DNA from: an uncultured Bacteroidales bacterium
GTDB taxonomy: Bacteria > Bacteroidota > Bacteroidia > Bacteroidales > UBA3824
DNA length: 47,104 bases
NCBI GenBank assembly: GCA_937877455.1
Contig: CALFIU010000164.1
Coordinates: 1-47,104, forward strand
Reading direction: 5' to 3'
The translations under genes were made by a program, and so were the position numbers. Under the pieces are notes generated by a model, which was not told the origin of the DNA, ran no database searches, and saw only the letters and a program-made list of their open reading frames with translations. Within the stretch, counting starts at the first letter, position 1, and every line of letters starts with the position of its first letter. This document shows positions 24,269 to 32,131 of this stretch, in pieces.

Positions 24269-25789
24269 CTACAACTCTTTCCTAAGCCTTGCCACAAGGA
24301 TATTCATCTGCTCGCGGTACTTTGCAACAGTGCGACGTGCAATTTGATAACCTCTTTTCTGTAATATTTGAGCAAGTTTTTCATCGGTAAGAGGATGCTT
24401 TTTGCTTTCGTTTTCAATACATTCTTTAAGGATTTTTTTTATCTCGCGAGTTGAAACTTCCTCTCCTGTATCTGTTTGCATACCTTCGGAGAAGAAATAC
24501 TTTAACGGTAAAATTCCAAAATGTGTTTGAATATACTTACTATTGGCCACACGCGAAATTGTTGAAATATCAAATCCTGTACGCTCGGCTATATCCTTTA
24601 ATATCATTGGACGCAACTTGGTTTCATCGCCTTCAAGAAAATACTCTTTTTGATAGTCTATTATGGCTTGCATTGTAACAAGAAGTGTATTTTGACGCTG
24701 TTTTATTGCTTCGATAAACCATTTTGCGCTGTCAAGTTTTTGTTTTACAAAGAGTATAGCATCTTTGTCTTTTTTTGCTGAATTTTTGCTTTTTGCAGCA
24801 GTATCGAGCATCTGTGCGTAGGTTTGATTAATGCGCAAATCTGGAACATTTTTAGAATTAAGGTGTAATATAAGTTCTCCATCATTATCCTCCAGAATAA
24901 AATCAGGAATAATATGTTGCGATGTTTTGGCAAGTGGATTAGAAAATATACTTCCCGGTTTGGGATTAAGCCTAATAATTTCGTCAACAGCCAATTTCAA
25001 TTGTTCTGAATCTATGTCTATTTTAGAAATTATCTTGTCGTAATGTTTTTTTGAAAACTCTTGGAAATAATCTTTCAAAATCTTATATGCAACTTTAAGT
25101 ACATCTTTGTTACCTTGATTGTTACGATATTTTCTAATAACTTGCAACATAAGACATTCCCTAATGTCGCGCGCACCAACACCAGCGGGATCAAAATCTT
25201 GAATAACTGTCAAAATTTTTTGTAATTCTTTTTCATTGGTTTCTATGTTGGCAGAAAAAGCTATATCGTCAACAATAGACTCCAAATCGCGACATAGATA
25301 GCCGTCTTCGTTGATATTACCAATAAGATATTCTGCCAAAAGTTGCTCATCTTCGTTAAGCATACTAAGCCCAAGTTGTGAAAGCATATATTCGTGAAAC
25401 GACGATGCTTGACTATAAGGAATTTCGTTACGCTTGTCATCTTCATCGGAATAATTGTTGGTATTGAGCCTATAATTTGGAGTGTCTTCATCGTTCATAT
25501 AGTCTTCTAACGAAAACTCATCGTCGTTGTTTTTTGAAAATTCCTCATCGTTATAATCATCATTTTCGCCATTATCAGTATTATCCTGCATGTCGTAACT
25601 ATCCGAATCTTGCTGTTCTTGAACGTCAGTATCACTATCGCCACCTTCCTCAAGTACAGGATTTTCTTCTATTTCTCGCTTAATCCTTTGCTCCAATTGA
25701 ATAGTAGGAATTTCCAACAACTTAATAAGTTGTATTTGTTGCGGAGAAAGTTTCTGCAATAATTTTTGTTGTAGCTTTTGGCTTAGCAT
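24269..25789 (-). CDS. rpoN: RNA polymerase sigma-54 factor
   Basis: This 506-residue sigma-54 is complete. Region I is the Leu/Gln-rich N-terminus (LSQKLQQKLLQKLSPQQIQLIKLLEIP), which contacts enhancer-binding ATPases. Region II (about 50-125) is an extremely acidic Asp/Asn/Glu linker. The core-binding domain follows, then a helix-turn-helix (DISTISRVANSKYIQT) and the RpoN box ARRTVAKYR near the C-terminus, which reads the -24 element. It directs transcription from -24/-12 promoters. A TATTTTTG box on the minus strand (25829-25822) is its probable -7 site. It is co-transcribed with the PAP2-like membrane gene. Confidence 0.98.
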   Translation of the reverse strand: MLSQKLQQKLLQKLSPQQIQLIKLLEIPTIQLEQRIKREIEENPVLEEGGDSDTDVQEQQDSDSYDMQDNTDNGENDDYNDEEFSKNNDDEFSLEDYMNDEDTPNYRLNTNNYSDEDDKRNEIPYSQASSFHEYMLSQLGLSMLNEDEQLLAEYLIGNINEDGYLCRDLESIVDDIAFSANIETNEKELQKILTVIQDFDPAGVGARDIRECLMLQVIRKYRNNQGNKDVLKVAYKILKDYFQEFSKKHYDKIISKIDIDSEQLKLAVDEIIRLNPKPGSIFSNPLAKTSQHIIPDFILEDNDGELILHLNSKNVPDLRINQTYAQMLDTAAKSKNSAKKDKDAILFVKQKLDSAKWFIEAIKQRQNTLLVTMQAIIDYQKEYFLEGDETKLRPMILKDIAERTGFDISTISRVANSKYIQTHFGILPLKYFFSEGMQTDTGEEVSTREIKKILKECIENESKKHPLTDEKLAQILQKRGYQIARRTVAKYREQMNILVARLRKEL

Positions 25790-25821
25790 ATTATCTAAAA
25801 TATTATTGGTTTATCGAATAA

Positions 25822-25829
25822 CAAAAATA
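25822..25829 (-). promoter_or_regulatory. -7 box for rpoN
   Basis: TATTTTTG on the minus strand, 32 bp upstream of the rpoN start codon. Confidence 0.5.
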
Positions 25830-25920
25830 GAGCATAAAATTTAATTTTGGTATATTTTATGTAAGTTTTTTTTTATTTTTCGATAAAAAAGCCGTTAAAA
25901 ACACATTTATTAATGTAAAA

Positions 25921-26997
25921 CTAACCCGCAGAAACATAAAAAACAGCCGACATTAAGCCCTGATGTTTTATAAATTGGCACAAAAATCCTTGCGACTTAA
26001 TTGTTTCTTGAAAAGACACAAATTTTTCGATAGCAGAGCAAACTACAATGCCACCACACGGTTTTGACGGATTTAATCCAAGAGTTTTTAGTTTTTCGCA
26101 CAAAAAATTTGCTTTAACGTGCAACGTTTCTAACCGTTTTTCCAAATCGTTGGACAACAAAATGGCATTGGCGGCAAAAATATCAGACAAAGTAATAGAA
26201 GGAGAATATTGATAAGCCTTTGTACGACGCTTTACAAGTTCTACTACAGTTTTATCAGAGGCGATAAAAGCTCCCGATGCAGCACAAAGAGCATTTTGCA
26301 TATTAACCAACTTAATAGCGGCAAATCCTTTTACGCCACAAAATTCATCACTACCAAGCCCATTTTTTCCACATGCCAAAAATCCAAAACTATCGTCCAA
26401 AACCACAATGGCATCGTATTTTTCTGCTAAGGCACATATTTTTTTTAAAGGTGAAAAATGTCCATACTGCAAATAAATTCCATCAACAACAATAAAGCGT
26501 AACCTATTTACTTGAGTAATTTTAAGAGCTGTTTCCATATCACCTACATCATTATGACGGCAACGACAAACTTGTACTGATTTGCAAAGTCGAATACCGC
26601 GCTGAATAGAAGGATTGACACATTCGTCGTAAATAATTGCGTCGCCACTTGCTGCTAACGATCCAAAAATGTCGGCACAAAGGGCATCGTAACTCGAAAA
26701 AATGCCAACTCCATCATATTTTATAAAATCTGCCAACTTATGTTCAAGTTGCTTTAAACAATCGAAATTTCCACAAGAAAAAGGATTATTTATTTGGCAA
26801 TAACCACATTGCCCACCCGAAATTTCATTCTTATCAAACCCCAAGAAGTTACCACTACAATAGTTGATTAATCGATTTCCATTAACATCAACAAATTTCC
26901 CATCAGAAGTTACAAAAATCTCATTTCCTTCGCGATGAGCAGTAGCTTTGGCCAAAACCAATTCCTCCTCCAAAATTTCAAGAGTTTTTAAATTCAT
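25921..26997 (-). CDS. LCB1-like AOS-family (serine palmitoyltransferase/KBL fold) protein lacking the PLP lysine
   Basis: This 358-residue protein has the alpha-oxoamine synthase fold: NYCSGNFLGF (44-53), FSSYDALCADI (100-110), HND at 148-150, RFIVVDGIYLQYG (167-179) and LDDSFGFLACGKNGLG (200-215). The site that normally carries the Schiff-base lysine (LGKAL in KBL-type enzymes) reads NMQNAL, with Asn235 in place of Lys. The DD-A-H motif is DDSFG, lacking the usual His. From memory, eukaryotic SPTLC1/LCB1, the non-catalytic serine palmitoyltransferase subunit, has NMENAL at this place and RFIVVEGLY upstream, a striking match. The protein lacks the LCB1 membrane N-terminus and ends about 25 residues early. 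It is probably a non-catalytic partner of a lysine-bearing enzyme. A minus-strand TAATTTTG (27029-27022) is its -7 box. Confidence 0.8.
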   Translation of the reverse strand: MNLKTLEILEEELVLAKATAHREGNEIFVTSDGKFVDVNGNRLINYCSGNFLGFDKNEISGGQCGYCQINNPFSCGNFDCLKQLEHKLADFIKYDGVGIFSSYDALCADIFGSLAASGDAIIYDECVNPSIQRGIRLCKSVQVCRCRHNDVGDMETALKITQVNRLRFIVVDGIYLQYGHFSPLKKICALAEKYDAIVVLDDSFGFLACGKNGLGSDEFCGVKGFAAIKLVNMQNALCAASGAFIASDKTVVELVKRRTKAYQYSPSITLSDIFAANAILLSNDLEKRLETLHVKANFLCEKLKTLGLNPSKPCGGIVVCSAIEKFVSFQETIKSQGFLCQFIKHQGLMSAVFYVSAG

Positions 26998-27007
26998 AAG
27001 TTTTTTT

Positions 27008-27015
27008 TATTTTTG
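27008..27015 (+). promoter_or_regulatory. -7 box for pyrH
   Basis: TATTTTTG on the plus strand, 29 bp before the start codon; divergent from and adjacent to the minus-strand TAATTTTG (27029-27022) of the LCB1-like gene. Confidence 0.5.
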
Positions 27016-27044
27016 TTTTCACAAAATTAAAAAAAGTATTAAAA

Positions 27045-27758
27045 ATGGAAAAGCTTAAATACAAACGCATTTTATTAAAACTTAGTGGAGAATCGCTCGC
27101 TGGAACAGACAAATATGGAATAAATTCTGATGTTCTTGACCAATTTTGCAACCAAATACTCGACACAGCCAAATTAGGTGTTGAAATAGGGATAGTTGTA
27201 GGCGGTGGCAACATATTCAGAGGAATAAATGGGTGCAAAAACGGGTTCGACCGTGTAAAAGGCGACCGTATGGGTATGTTGGCAACAACAATAAACGCAC
27301 TCGGTATACAAAGCCGCATAGAACAACTCGGTGGCAAAGCAAAAGTATTAACTTCTACTTTAATGGAACCATACGGAGAAGTTTTTTCGCAACGCAGAGC
27401 CATTGACGCATTACAACAAGGCCATATTGTAATATTTTCTGGCGGCACCGGAAATCCATTTTTCACCACCGACAGCGCAGCAGCATTGCGCGGAATAGAA
27501 ATTAACGCCGACATACTTCTAAAAGGCACTCGCGTTGATGGTATCTACACCGCTGACCCAGAAAAAGACCCCACCGCAACAAAATTTGACCAATTATCGT
27601 TTGACCAAACAATTGAGAAAAAACTTAAAGTAATGGATTTAACAGCTTTTGCTCTGTGTAGCGAAAACAATTTACCCATCTTGGTTTTTGATATTAATAA
27701 AAAAGAAAACCTAAAAAAAATAGTTTGCGGCGAAAATATTGGTACTTTGGTAAAATAA
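27045..27758 (+). CDS. pyrH: UMP kinase
   Basis: This 237-residue bacterial UMP kinase converts UMP to UDP with ATP in the cytoplasm, an essential step of pyrimidine nucleotide synthesis. It shows the family motifs in order: ILLKLSGESLAG (9-20), GIVVGGGNIFRG, GDRMGMLATTINAL, the GGTGNPFFTTDSAAALRG nucleotide segment, and KGTRVDGIYTADPEKDPTA. Length and ends are typical. In many bacteria pyrH is adjacent to frr; here frr is 18 kb away on the same strand. A perfect hairpin follows its stop. Confidence 0.98.
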   Translation: MEKLKYKRILLKLSGESLAGTDKYGINSDVLDQFCNQILDTAKLGVEIGIVVGGGNIFRGINGCKNGFDRVKGDRMGMLATTINALGIQSRIEQLGGKAKVLTSTLMEPYGEVFSQRRAIDALQQGHIVIFSGGTGNPFFTTDSAAALRGIEINADILLKGTRVDGIYTADPEKDPTATKFDQLSFDQTIEKKLKVMDLTAFALCSENNLPILVFDINKKENLKKIVCGENIGTLVK

Positions 27759-27764
27759 TTGCAC

Positions 27765-27809
27765 TAAAATTTAATGTTCTTTTTTTATAAAAAAGAACAT
27801 TAAATTTTA
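27765..27809 (+). terminator. Perfect 21-bp hairpin between pyrH and the Ldh-type gene
   Basis: 27765-27785 is the exact reverse complement of 27789-27809, with a 3-nt loop. It starts 7 bp after the pyrH stop and ends 5 bp before the next ATG (27815). It may terminate pyrH transcription, but any transcript reading through would carry the hairpin right at the next initiation site. Confidence 0.75.
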
Positions 27810-27814
27810 CAAAA

Positions 27815-28849
27815 ATGCTATATTTTAACGCCAAAATAACAGAAAAAATAATGCGCCATGTCCTCGAAAACATTGGCGTAAACCAAGAAAGCATATCGCA
27901 TCTCTTAGATAGCATAATTGATGCCTCTCTCAAAGGTATTGATACTCACGGACTCGCATTGTTTCCCCACTATGTAGAAGGATTTATAAAAGGAAGGCTC
28001 AACAAAAATCCTAATTTTAAAATACTTAATACTGCACAATCAGCAAAACTAATTGATGCAGACGCAGCAATAGGACATCATGCCGGATATTTTGCAATGC
28101 AACAAGCCATAGAAATGGCAAAAATAACTGGTAGTGGAATATGTTCAGTTAAAAATTCATCGCATTTCGGCGCATGCGAATATTTTACAATTATGGCCGC
28201 CAAACAAGGAATGATTGGATTTGCATTCACAAACACCAATTCGCTTGTTAAAGCATACAACGCAGTTGAACCTTTTTTTGGTACAAATCCAATAAGTTTT
28301 GCATGTCCAATAAAAGGAGAAGAACCTCTTAGTCTCGACATGGCAACAAGCGTAATAAGTTGGAATCATGTAAGAAACCGCAAAGAAGCTGGACAAAAGA
28401 TTGAAGACGATTGTGCATACGACCAAAATGGTGAATTTACAACCGACCCTTATGAAGCCAAATGCGTTAGACCAATTGGCGACTACAAAGGTTTTGGACT
28501 TGGAATGATGGTTGAAATACTTTGCAGTGTGTTATCGGGCAGCACAATGGGCAAAGATTTAATGCCAATGTTTAAAAGCGATATGCAAAAACCAAGAGGT
28601 ATATCTCATTTTTTTCAAGCAATAGACATTTCAAAATTCTCTGATTTAGAAATATTTAAAGAACGAATGGCAATGATGGCGCAAAGCATTAGAAATCTTA
28701 CACCATTAAACGATAAAAAAATAATGATACCCGGCGATCCAGAAAAAATAAAAAAAGCCGAACGTCTAAAAACGGGTATCCCGATGCCAGAAAATATTTA
28801 CAACGAATTTTTAAGCATAACCCAAGAATTTAAAAACGCTATAATATAA
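27815..28849 (+). CDS. Ldh-family (malate/L-lactate dehydrogenase-like) oxidoreductase
   Basis: This 344-residue NAD(P)-dependent oxidoreductase is of the LDH2/MDH2 type (YlbC, YiaK, ComC relatives), unrelated to classical Rossmann-fold lactate dehydrogenase. Visible motifs are GIDTHGLALFPHYV with the catalytic-type His near residue 50, the VKNSSHFGACEYF glycine/His loop, PFFGTNPISFACP and LDMATSV, and DYKGFGLGMMVEIL near the C-terminus. It interconverts a 2-oxoacid and a 2-hydroxyacid; the substrate could be malate, lactate, sulfolactate or ureidoglycolate and is not determined here. The start sits 5 bp after a strong hairpin, so expression may be controlled there. Confidence 0.88.
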   Translation: MLYFNAKITEKIMRHVLENIGVNQESISHLLDSIIDASLKGIDTHGLALFPHYVEGFIKGRLNKNPNFKILNTAQSAKLIDADAAIGHHAGYFAMQQAIEMAKITGSGICSVKNSSHFGACEYFTIMAAKQGMIGFAFTNTNSLVKAYNAVEPFFGTNPISFACPIKGEEPLSLDMATSVISWNHVRNRKEAGQKIEDDCAYDQNGEFTTDPYEAKCVRPIGDYKGFGLGMMVEILCSVLSGSTMGKDLMPMFKSDMQKPRGISHFFQAIDISKFSDLEIFKERMAMMAQSIRNLTPLNDKKIMIPGDPEKIKKAERLKTGIPMPENIYNEFLSITQEFKNAII

Positions 28850-28850
28850 A

Positions 28851-28883
28851 AAAACTCTCCGCTATTTTCAACGGAGAGTTTTT
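28851..28883 (+). terminator. Terminator after the Ldh-type gene
   Basis: AAAACTCTCCG pairs with CGGAGAGTTTT around a 10-nt loop, with a T tract. It starts 2 bp after the stop. The A-run on the left could let it work for the convergent minus-strand pair too. Confidence 0.9.
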
Positions 28884-28901
28884 ATTTAAAAAGGATTTTT
28901 A

Positions 28902-29663
28902 TTAAAAACCAAAACCAATACGCCACATCTGTACAACAGATTGATACCAAGAAGAACTACTAAATTTATTAATTCCAAAAGCAACAGAATAACCAAGATA
29001 AAATTTACCAAGCCAAAGTCCAAACGAAGGTATTGGGCCATAATCTATACGATGAATATCTGATTTATAATCTTTTACACGACTTCGCTCATATTTATCT
29101 TCATCCTTAATATTAATGGCAAAATCATAAGAGAAATACCAAGCTACACTAAAATCAATTGCAAAATTGTCGTGTGAAACTTTTCTCAAAAATTTTCCAC
29201 CAAGATTAACTGGAGAATAATAGACTCCATTACATTTTGCAGAAACATAACCATCATGATCACGAGTTTTTAAACCAGCCTCCATACCATAATAAAAAGG
29301 AGATTTTCCAAAAAAGTTGTAATAACCAAGAGAAAGGTTATAACCCATTTCATTATCACCATAAGAAGGTCCACCTTTAAAGTAAATTTGAGAACCAGGT
29401 AGATAAACATCTGATTTTCCAGTACTTTCGCCGCCAAATCCTAATGATTGTTGTTCAGTTTTTTGGTAATAACGTTGATATTTTCTACCACCAGTGCTAT
29501 AACCCTCATAACGTCCAAAAGTTGTTGAGATGTTTGAACGCTGTGGCATAAATTTGTAACGCGTACCATAATAACCCTCGTTGCGCCCACTTGTTGATGA
29601 TATTTGCGCAACCGTTGGAACAACCCAAATGGCAAGTATAAACAAAAACAAATACTTTTTCAT
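28902..29663 (-). CDS. Outer-membrane beta-barrel-like protein
   Basis: This 253-residue protein has a signal peptide (about 1-19, ending VAQ) and a C-terminal strand ending RIGFGF, typical of outer-membrane barrels. The mature part alternates aromatic and polar residues (YNLSLGYYNFFGKSPFYYG, FGLWLGKFYLGYSVAFGI). The N-terminal 60 residues hold an imperfect Gly/Tyr/Arg-rich repeat (STSGRNEGYYGTRY, then STTFGRYEGYSTGGRKY), probably surface-exposed or periplasmic. It starts 14 bp after the stop of a lipoprotein gene on the same strand, and the two probably work together. No specific family recognised. Confidence 0.7.
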   Translation of the reverse strand: MKKYLFLFILAIWVVPTVAQISSTSGRNEGYYGTRYKFMPQRSNISTTFGRYEGYSTGGRKYQRYYQKTEQQSLGFGGESTGKSDVYLPGSQIYFKGGPSYGDNEMGYNLSLGYYNFFGKSPFYYGMEAGLKTRDHDGYVSAKCNGVYYSPVNLGGKFLRKVSHDNFAIDFSVAWYFSYDFAINIKDEDKYERSRVKDYKSDIHRIDYGPIPSFGLWLGKFYLGYSVAFGINKFSSSSWYQSVVQMWRIGFGF

Positions 29664-29677
29664 GATAGAAAAATTTG

Positions 29678-30169
29678 TTAGTTGTTTTTACGTCCAAAAA
29701 TTACAGGTTTATTTCCCGCTGGAACAACAACACTGTCGTAGAATGGGTCAATGCCAAATTTCAAAATCTGTTCGTCAGATTCTTTCAAAGTCTGTATGCT
29801 TTCAAACTTAGCTGGATAGCCGGAAATTTCTACAACTGTCTGTTTTTTTGATGGTTTAACAACATAAGTAGGAGCAACAATAGCATCGTAAGCAGCTGGA
29901 GAATTTTCATTGCCATTGTGGGTAGCAATCCAACAAGCATAACGACAAAGGTTGGTATTGTTACCATAAAGCAACACTTCTTTTTTGGTAAATGTTACAG
30001 ACCATGTTCTGCGTGTTTCTTCTACTTTTAAATCTGCAACAAGAGGTTTAACAAAAACACGTGCCTCGTCTTCAAGAATTGCACGAGATTCTGCATACTT
30101 TTTAAAAACTTTACAACTTGATGTTAACATTACAATGCTAACAAGAACAAAAATTAAACTTTTTTTCAT
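29678..30169 (-). CDS. Small lipoprotein of unknown function
   Basis: The 163-residue product begins with a lipoprotein signal peptide (MKKSLIFVLVSIVMLTSSC, lipidated Cys19), then KVFKKYAESRA. The mature part is about 140 residues and mainly beta, with AYDAIVAPTYVVKPSKKQTVVEI and a KPVIFGRK end. It is the first gene of a two-gene unit with the outer-membrane protein. A minus-strand TAGTTTTG (30226-30219) is a good -7 box. Function unknown. Confidence 0.75.
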   Translation of the reverse strand: MKKSLIFVLVSIVMLTSSCKVFKKYAESRAILEDEARVFVKPLVADLKVEETRRTWSVTFTKKEVLLYGNNTNLCRYACWIATHNGNENSPAAYDAIVAPTYVVKPSKKQTVVEISGYPAKFESIQTLKESDEQILKFGIDPFYDSVVVPAGNKPVIFGRKNN

Positions 30170-30218
30170 TTTTTAATAAATTAGTTTACTGTTAATAAAA
30201 TTACAAAATTTTCAACTG

Positions 30219-30226
30219 CAAAACTA
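30219..30226 (-). promoter_or_regulatory. -7 box for the lipoprotein/outer-membrane pair
   Basis: TAGTTTTG on the minus strand, 49 bp upstream of the lipoprotein start codon. Confidence 0.5.
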
Positions 30227-30296
30227 CAAATATTAATGAAAAAAGTATAGTATTTTTTTTTTTTGTAAAACTTAATATGAATTTAACAAATCTTTT

Positions 30297-32120
30297 TTAC
30301 TTTGCAAAAATACGCATTACACAATTAGCACAATCGAATTTTAAAACAAATGTCCCATAATCATTAGATAACAGAAAACTTTCAGTAAGCCACTCTTTTG
30401 CAATATTTTTATTGTTTTTAGGACAAAAATCACACTCTCTACGAATACAATATTTAGTTGTCATTAACTCCTTATCAGATTTTTTTTTCAAAAGTTCAAA
30501 TGCTGGTTCAATTATTTTACACCCATGATTTTCATAAAACCGTTGTGCCAAAGAATTTGCAACATTAAGTTTATAATCTCCCGAAGACAAAAAATACTCT
30601 ACCCTACCCGATGACAAATTGTAATCCAATGGTTTAAATGATTCAATACGCTTATTTTCAAGCATTTTAAGAACATCACGACGCAATTCGTTGATAATAG
30701 AATTTGAAATAAACGGAACATTTTCAAGCAATAACTCAACGTTTTTAACATCAAAAAAATCACCGCCTTTTTGCAACGACTTTTTAATGCTAACAATTGC
30801 GTTTTCTTGCTTAACCGCCAACTGAAAATTGTTTATAAAAACTTTACTTACACTTACTCCGTCCTCATCAATACAAAAAAGTTCAAAATTTGAATTATCT
30901 ACATTTTTCAAAGTAAAAGAAACCTCAATTTTGCGCTTTGTTTTAGTATTTTCTACTTTTTTTGAAGCAACAACATCATAATTTCTAAAAATCTCTACAC
31001 CAACAGTCAAATTTTTAGCAATAGAGGAAACAAAAACTCTCTTACTTTCAACTTTTTCAGCTCTAAATCCAAACAATTGATTACCAACCAAATAAGTAAA
31101 ACCATCGCCATTATTTAACTCAATATCAGAAGATAAACATATAGATTTTTTATCTATACTAATAACTTTGCCAACAAATTCTCCTTTAAATTTAGGAGTT
31201 GAAAAATCTGCCATTTTACATTTTTTCGAATTATCTTCATCAAAAAAATAGTTTGTAAAACCACGGTTAAAAACTTTATTAAGATCAGGTACAAAATCGT
31301 AGTAAACTTTTCCTGATGAATTATTTTTCAAGTTACGTTCTTCAAGTAAAGCATCAAGTAAAGTTCTGTAATATGCTGTAGTATGAGCAACATAGTCAAC
31401 ATCTTTTAATCTTCCCTCAATTTTTATAGAATCAACACCAACGTCCAACATATAAGGCAATTGTTCAGAAAGATTAAGATCTTTAAGCGAAAGCAGATAT
31501 TTGTTGGACAACAACTGCTTACCGTCAGAATTTTTTAAACTATATTTTAATCTACAAGCCTGCGCACATTCGCCTCTGTTGGCACTACGCCCGCCAATGT
31601 TTGCACTCATATAGCATTGTCCGCTAAAACTTACACAAAGCGCACCATGTACAAAACATTCAATTTCTGCATTTATAGTTTTTTTTACAAGTTTTATCTG
31701 TTGCAAAGAATATTCACGCGCTAAAACAATACGTTTAAAACCAAGTTTATCCAAAAACTTTATCCTCTGAATATCAAAATTGTGCATTTGTGTGCTTGCA
31801 TGCAATTCAATAGGCGGCAAATCAAGTTCAAGTAATGCCAAATCTTGAATTATAAGTGCATCAACACCAACATTATAAAGTTGATTAACGATTTTTCTTA
31901 CAGATTCAAGTTCATTTTCAAAAATTATGGTATTAAGAGTTACAAAAACCCTGCTTTTATAAAAATGGGCATAATTACAAAGTTTTTCTATATCTGAAAT
32001 AGAATTAGAAGCGGCTTTACGAGCCCCAAAATTTGTTGCACCAATATAAACTGCATCGGCACCACAATTGATGGCAACCTTGGCAATTTCGATATTTTTT
32101 GCTGGAGAAAGAAGTTCCAT
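30297..32120 (-). CDS. U32-family protein (RlhA/TrhP-like RNA hydroxylation) with DUF3656-type C-terminus
   Basis: This 607-residue protein has a TIM-barrel N-terminal half with ELLSPAKNIEIAKVAINCGADAVYIG and the U32 signature around 165-195 (FVHGALCVSFSGQCYMS then GECAQACR). The Cys residues of that region, with a later CIRRECDFCP, probably bind an iron-sulfur cluster. Length and C-terminal half resemble E. coli RlhA (YdcP), which makes 5-hydroxycytidine in 23S rRNA, more than the shorter tRNA enzyme TrhP. The older name peptidase U32 should not be taken as proof of proteolysis. It lies 11 bp after the giant sensor gene and may share its transcript. Confidence 0.88.
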   Translation of the reverse strand: MELLSPAKNIEIAKVAINCGADAVYIGATNFGARKAASNSISDIEKLCNYAHFYKSRVFVTLNTIIFENELESVRKIVNQLYNVGVDALIIQDLALLELDLPPIELHASTQMHNFDIQRIKFLDKLGFKRIVLAREYSLQQIKLVKKTINAEIECFVHGALCVSFSGQCYMSANIGGRSANRGECAQACRLKYSLKNSDGKQLLSNKYLLSLKDLNLSEQLPYMLDVGVDSIKIEGRLKDVDYVAHTTAYYRTLLDALLEERNLKNNSSGKVYYDFVPDLNKVFNRGFTNYFFDEDNSKKCKMADFSTPKFKGEFVGKVISIDKKSICLSSDIELNNGDGFTYLVGNQLFGFRAEKVESKRVFVSSIAKNLTVGVEIFRNYDVVASKKVENTKTKRKIEVSFTLKNVDNSNFELFCIDEDGVSVSKVFINNFQLAVKQENAIVSIKKSLQKGGDFFDVKNVELLLENVPFISNSIINELRRDVLKMLENKRIESFKPLDYNLSSGRVEYFLSSGDYKLNVANSLAQRFYENHGCKIIEPAFELLKKKSDKELMTTKYCIRRECDFCPKNNKNIAKEWLTESFLLSNDYGTFVLKFDCANCVMRIFAK

Positions 32121-32131
32121 TAAGAAAAAAA

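Noticed and set aside
26978..27529. 183-residue frame opposite pyrH
   Set aside because: It is antisense to a complete UMP kinase and has no family features.
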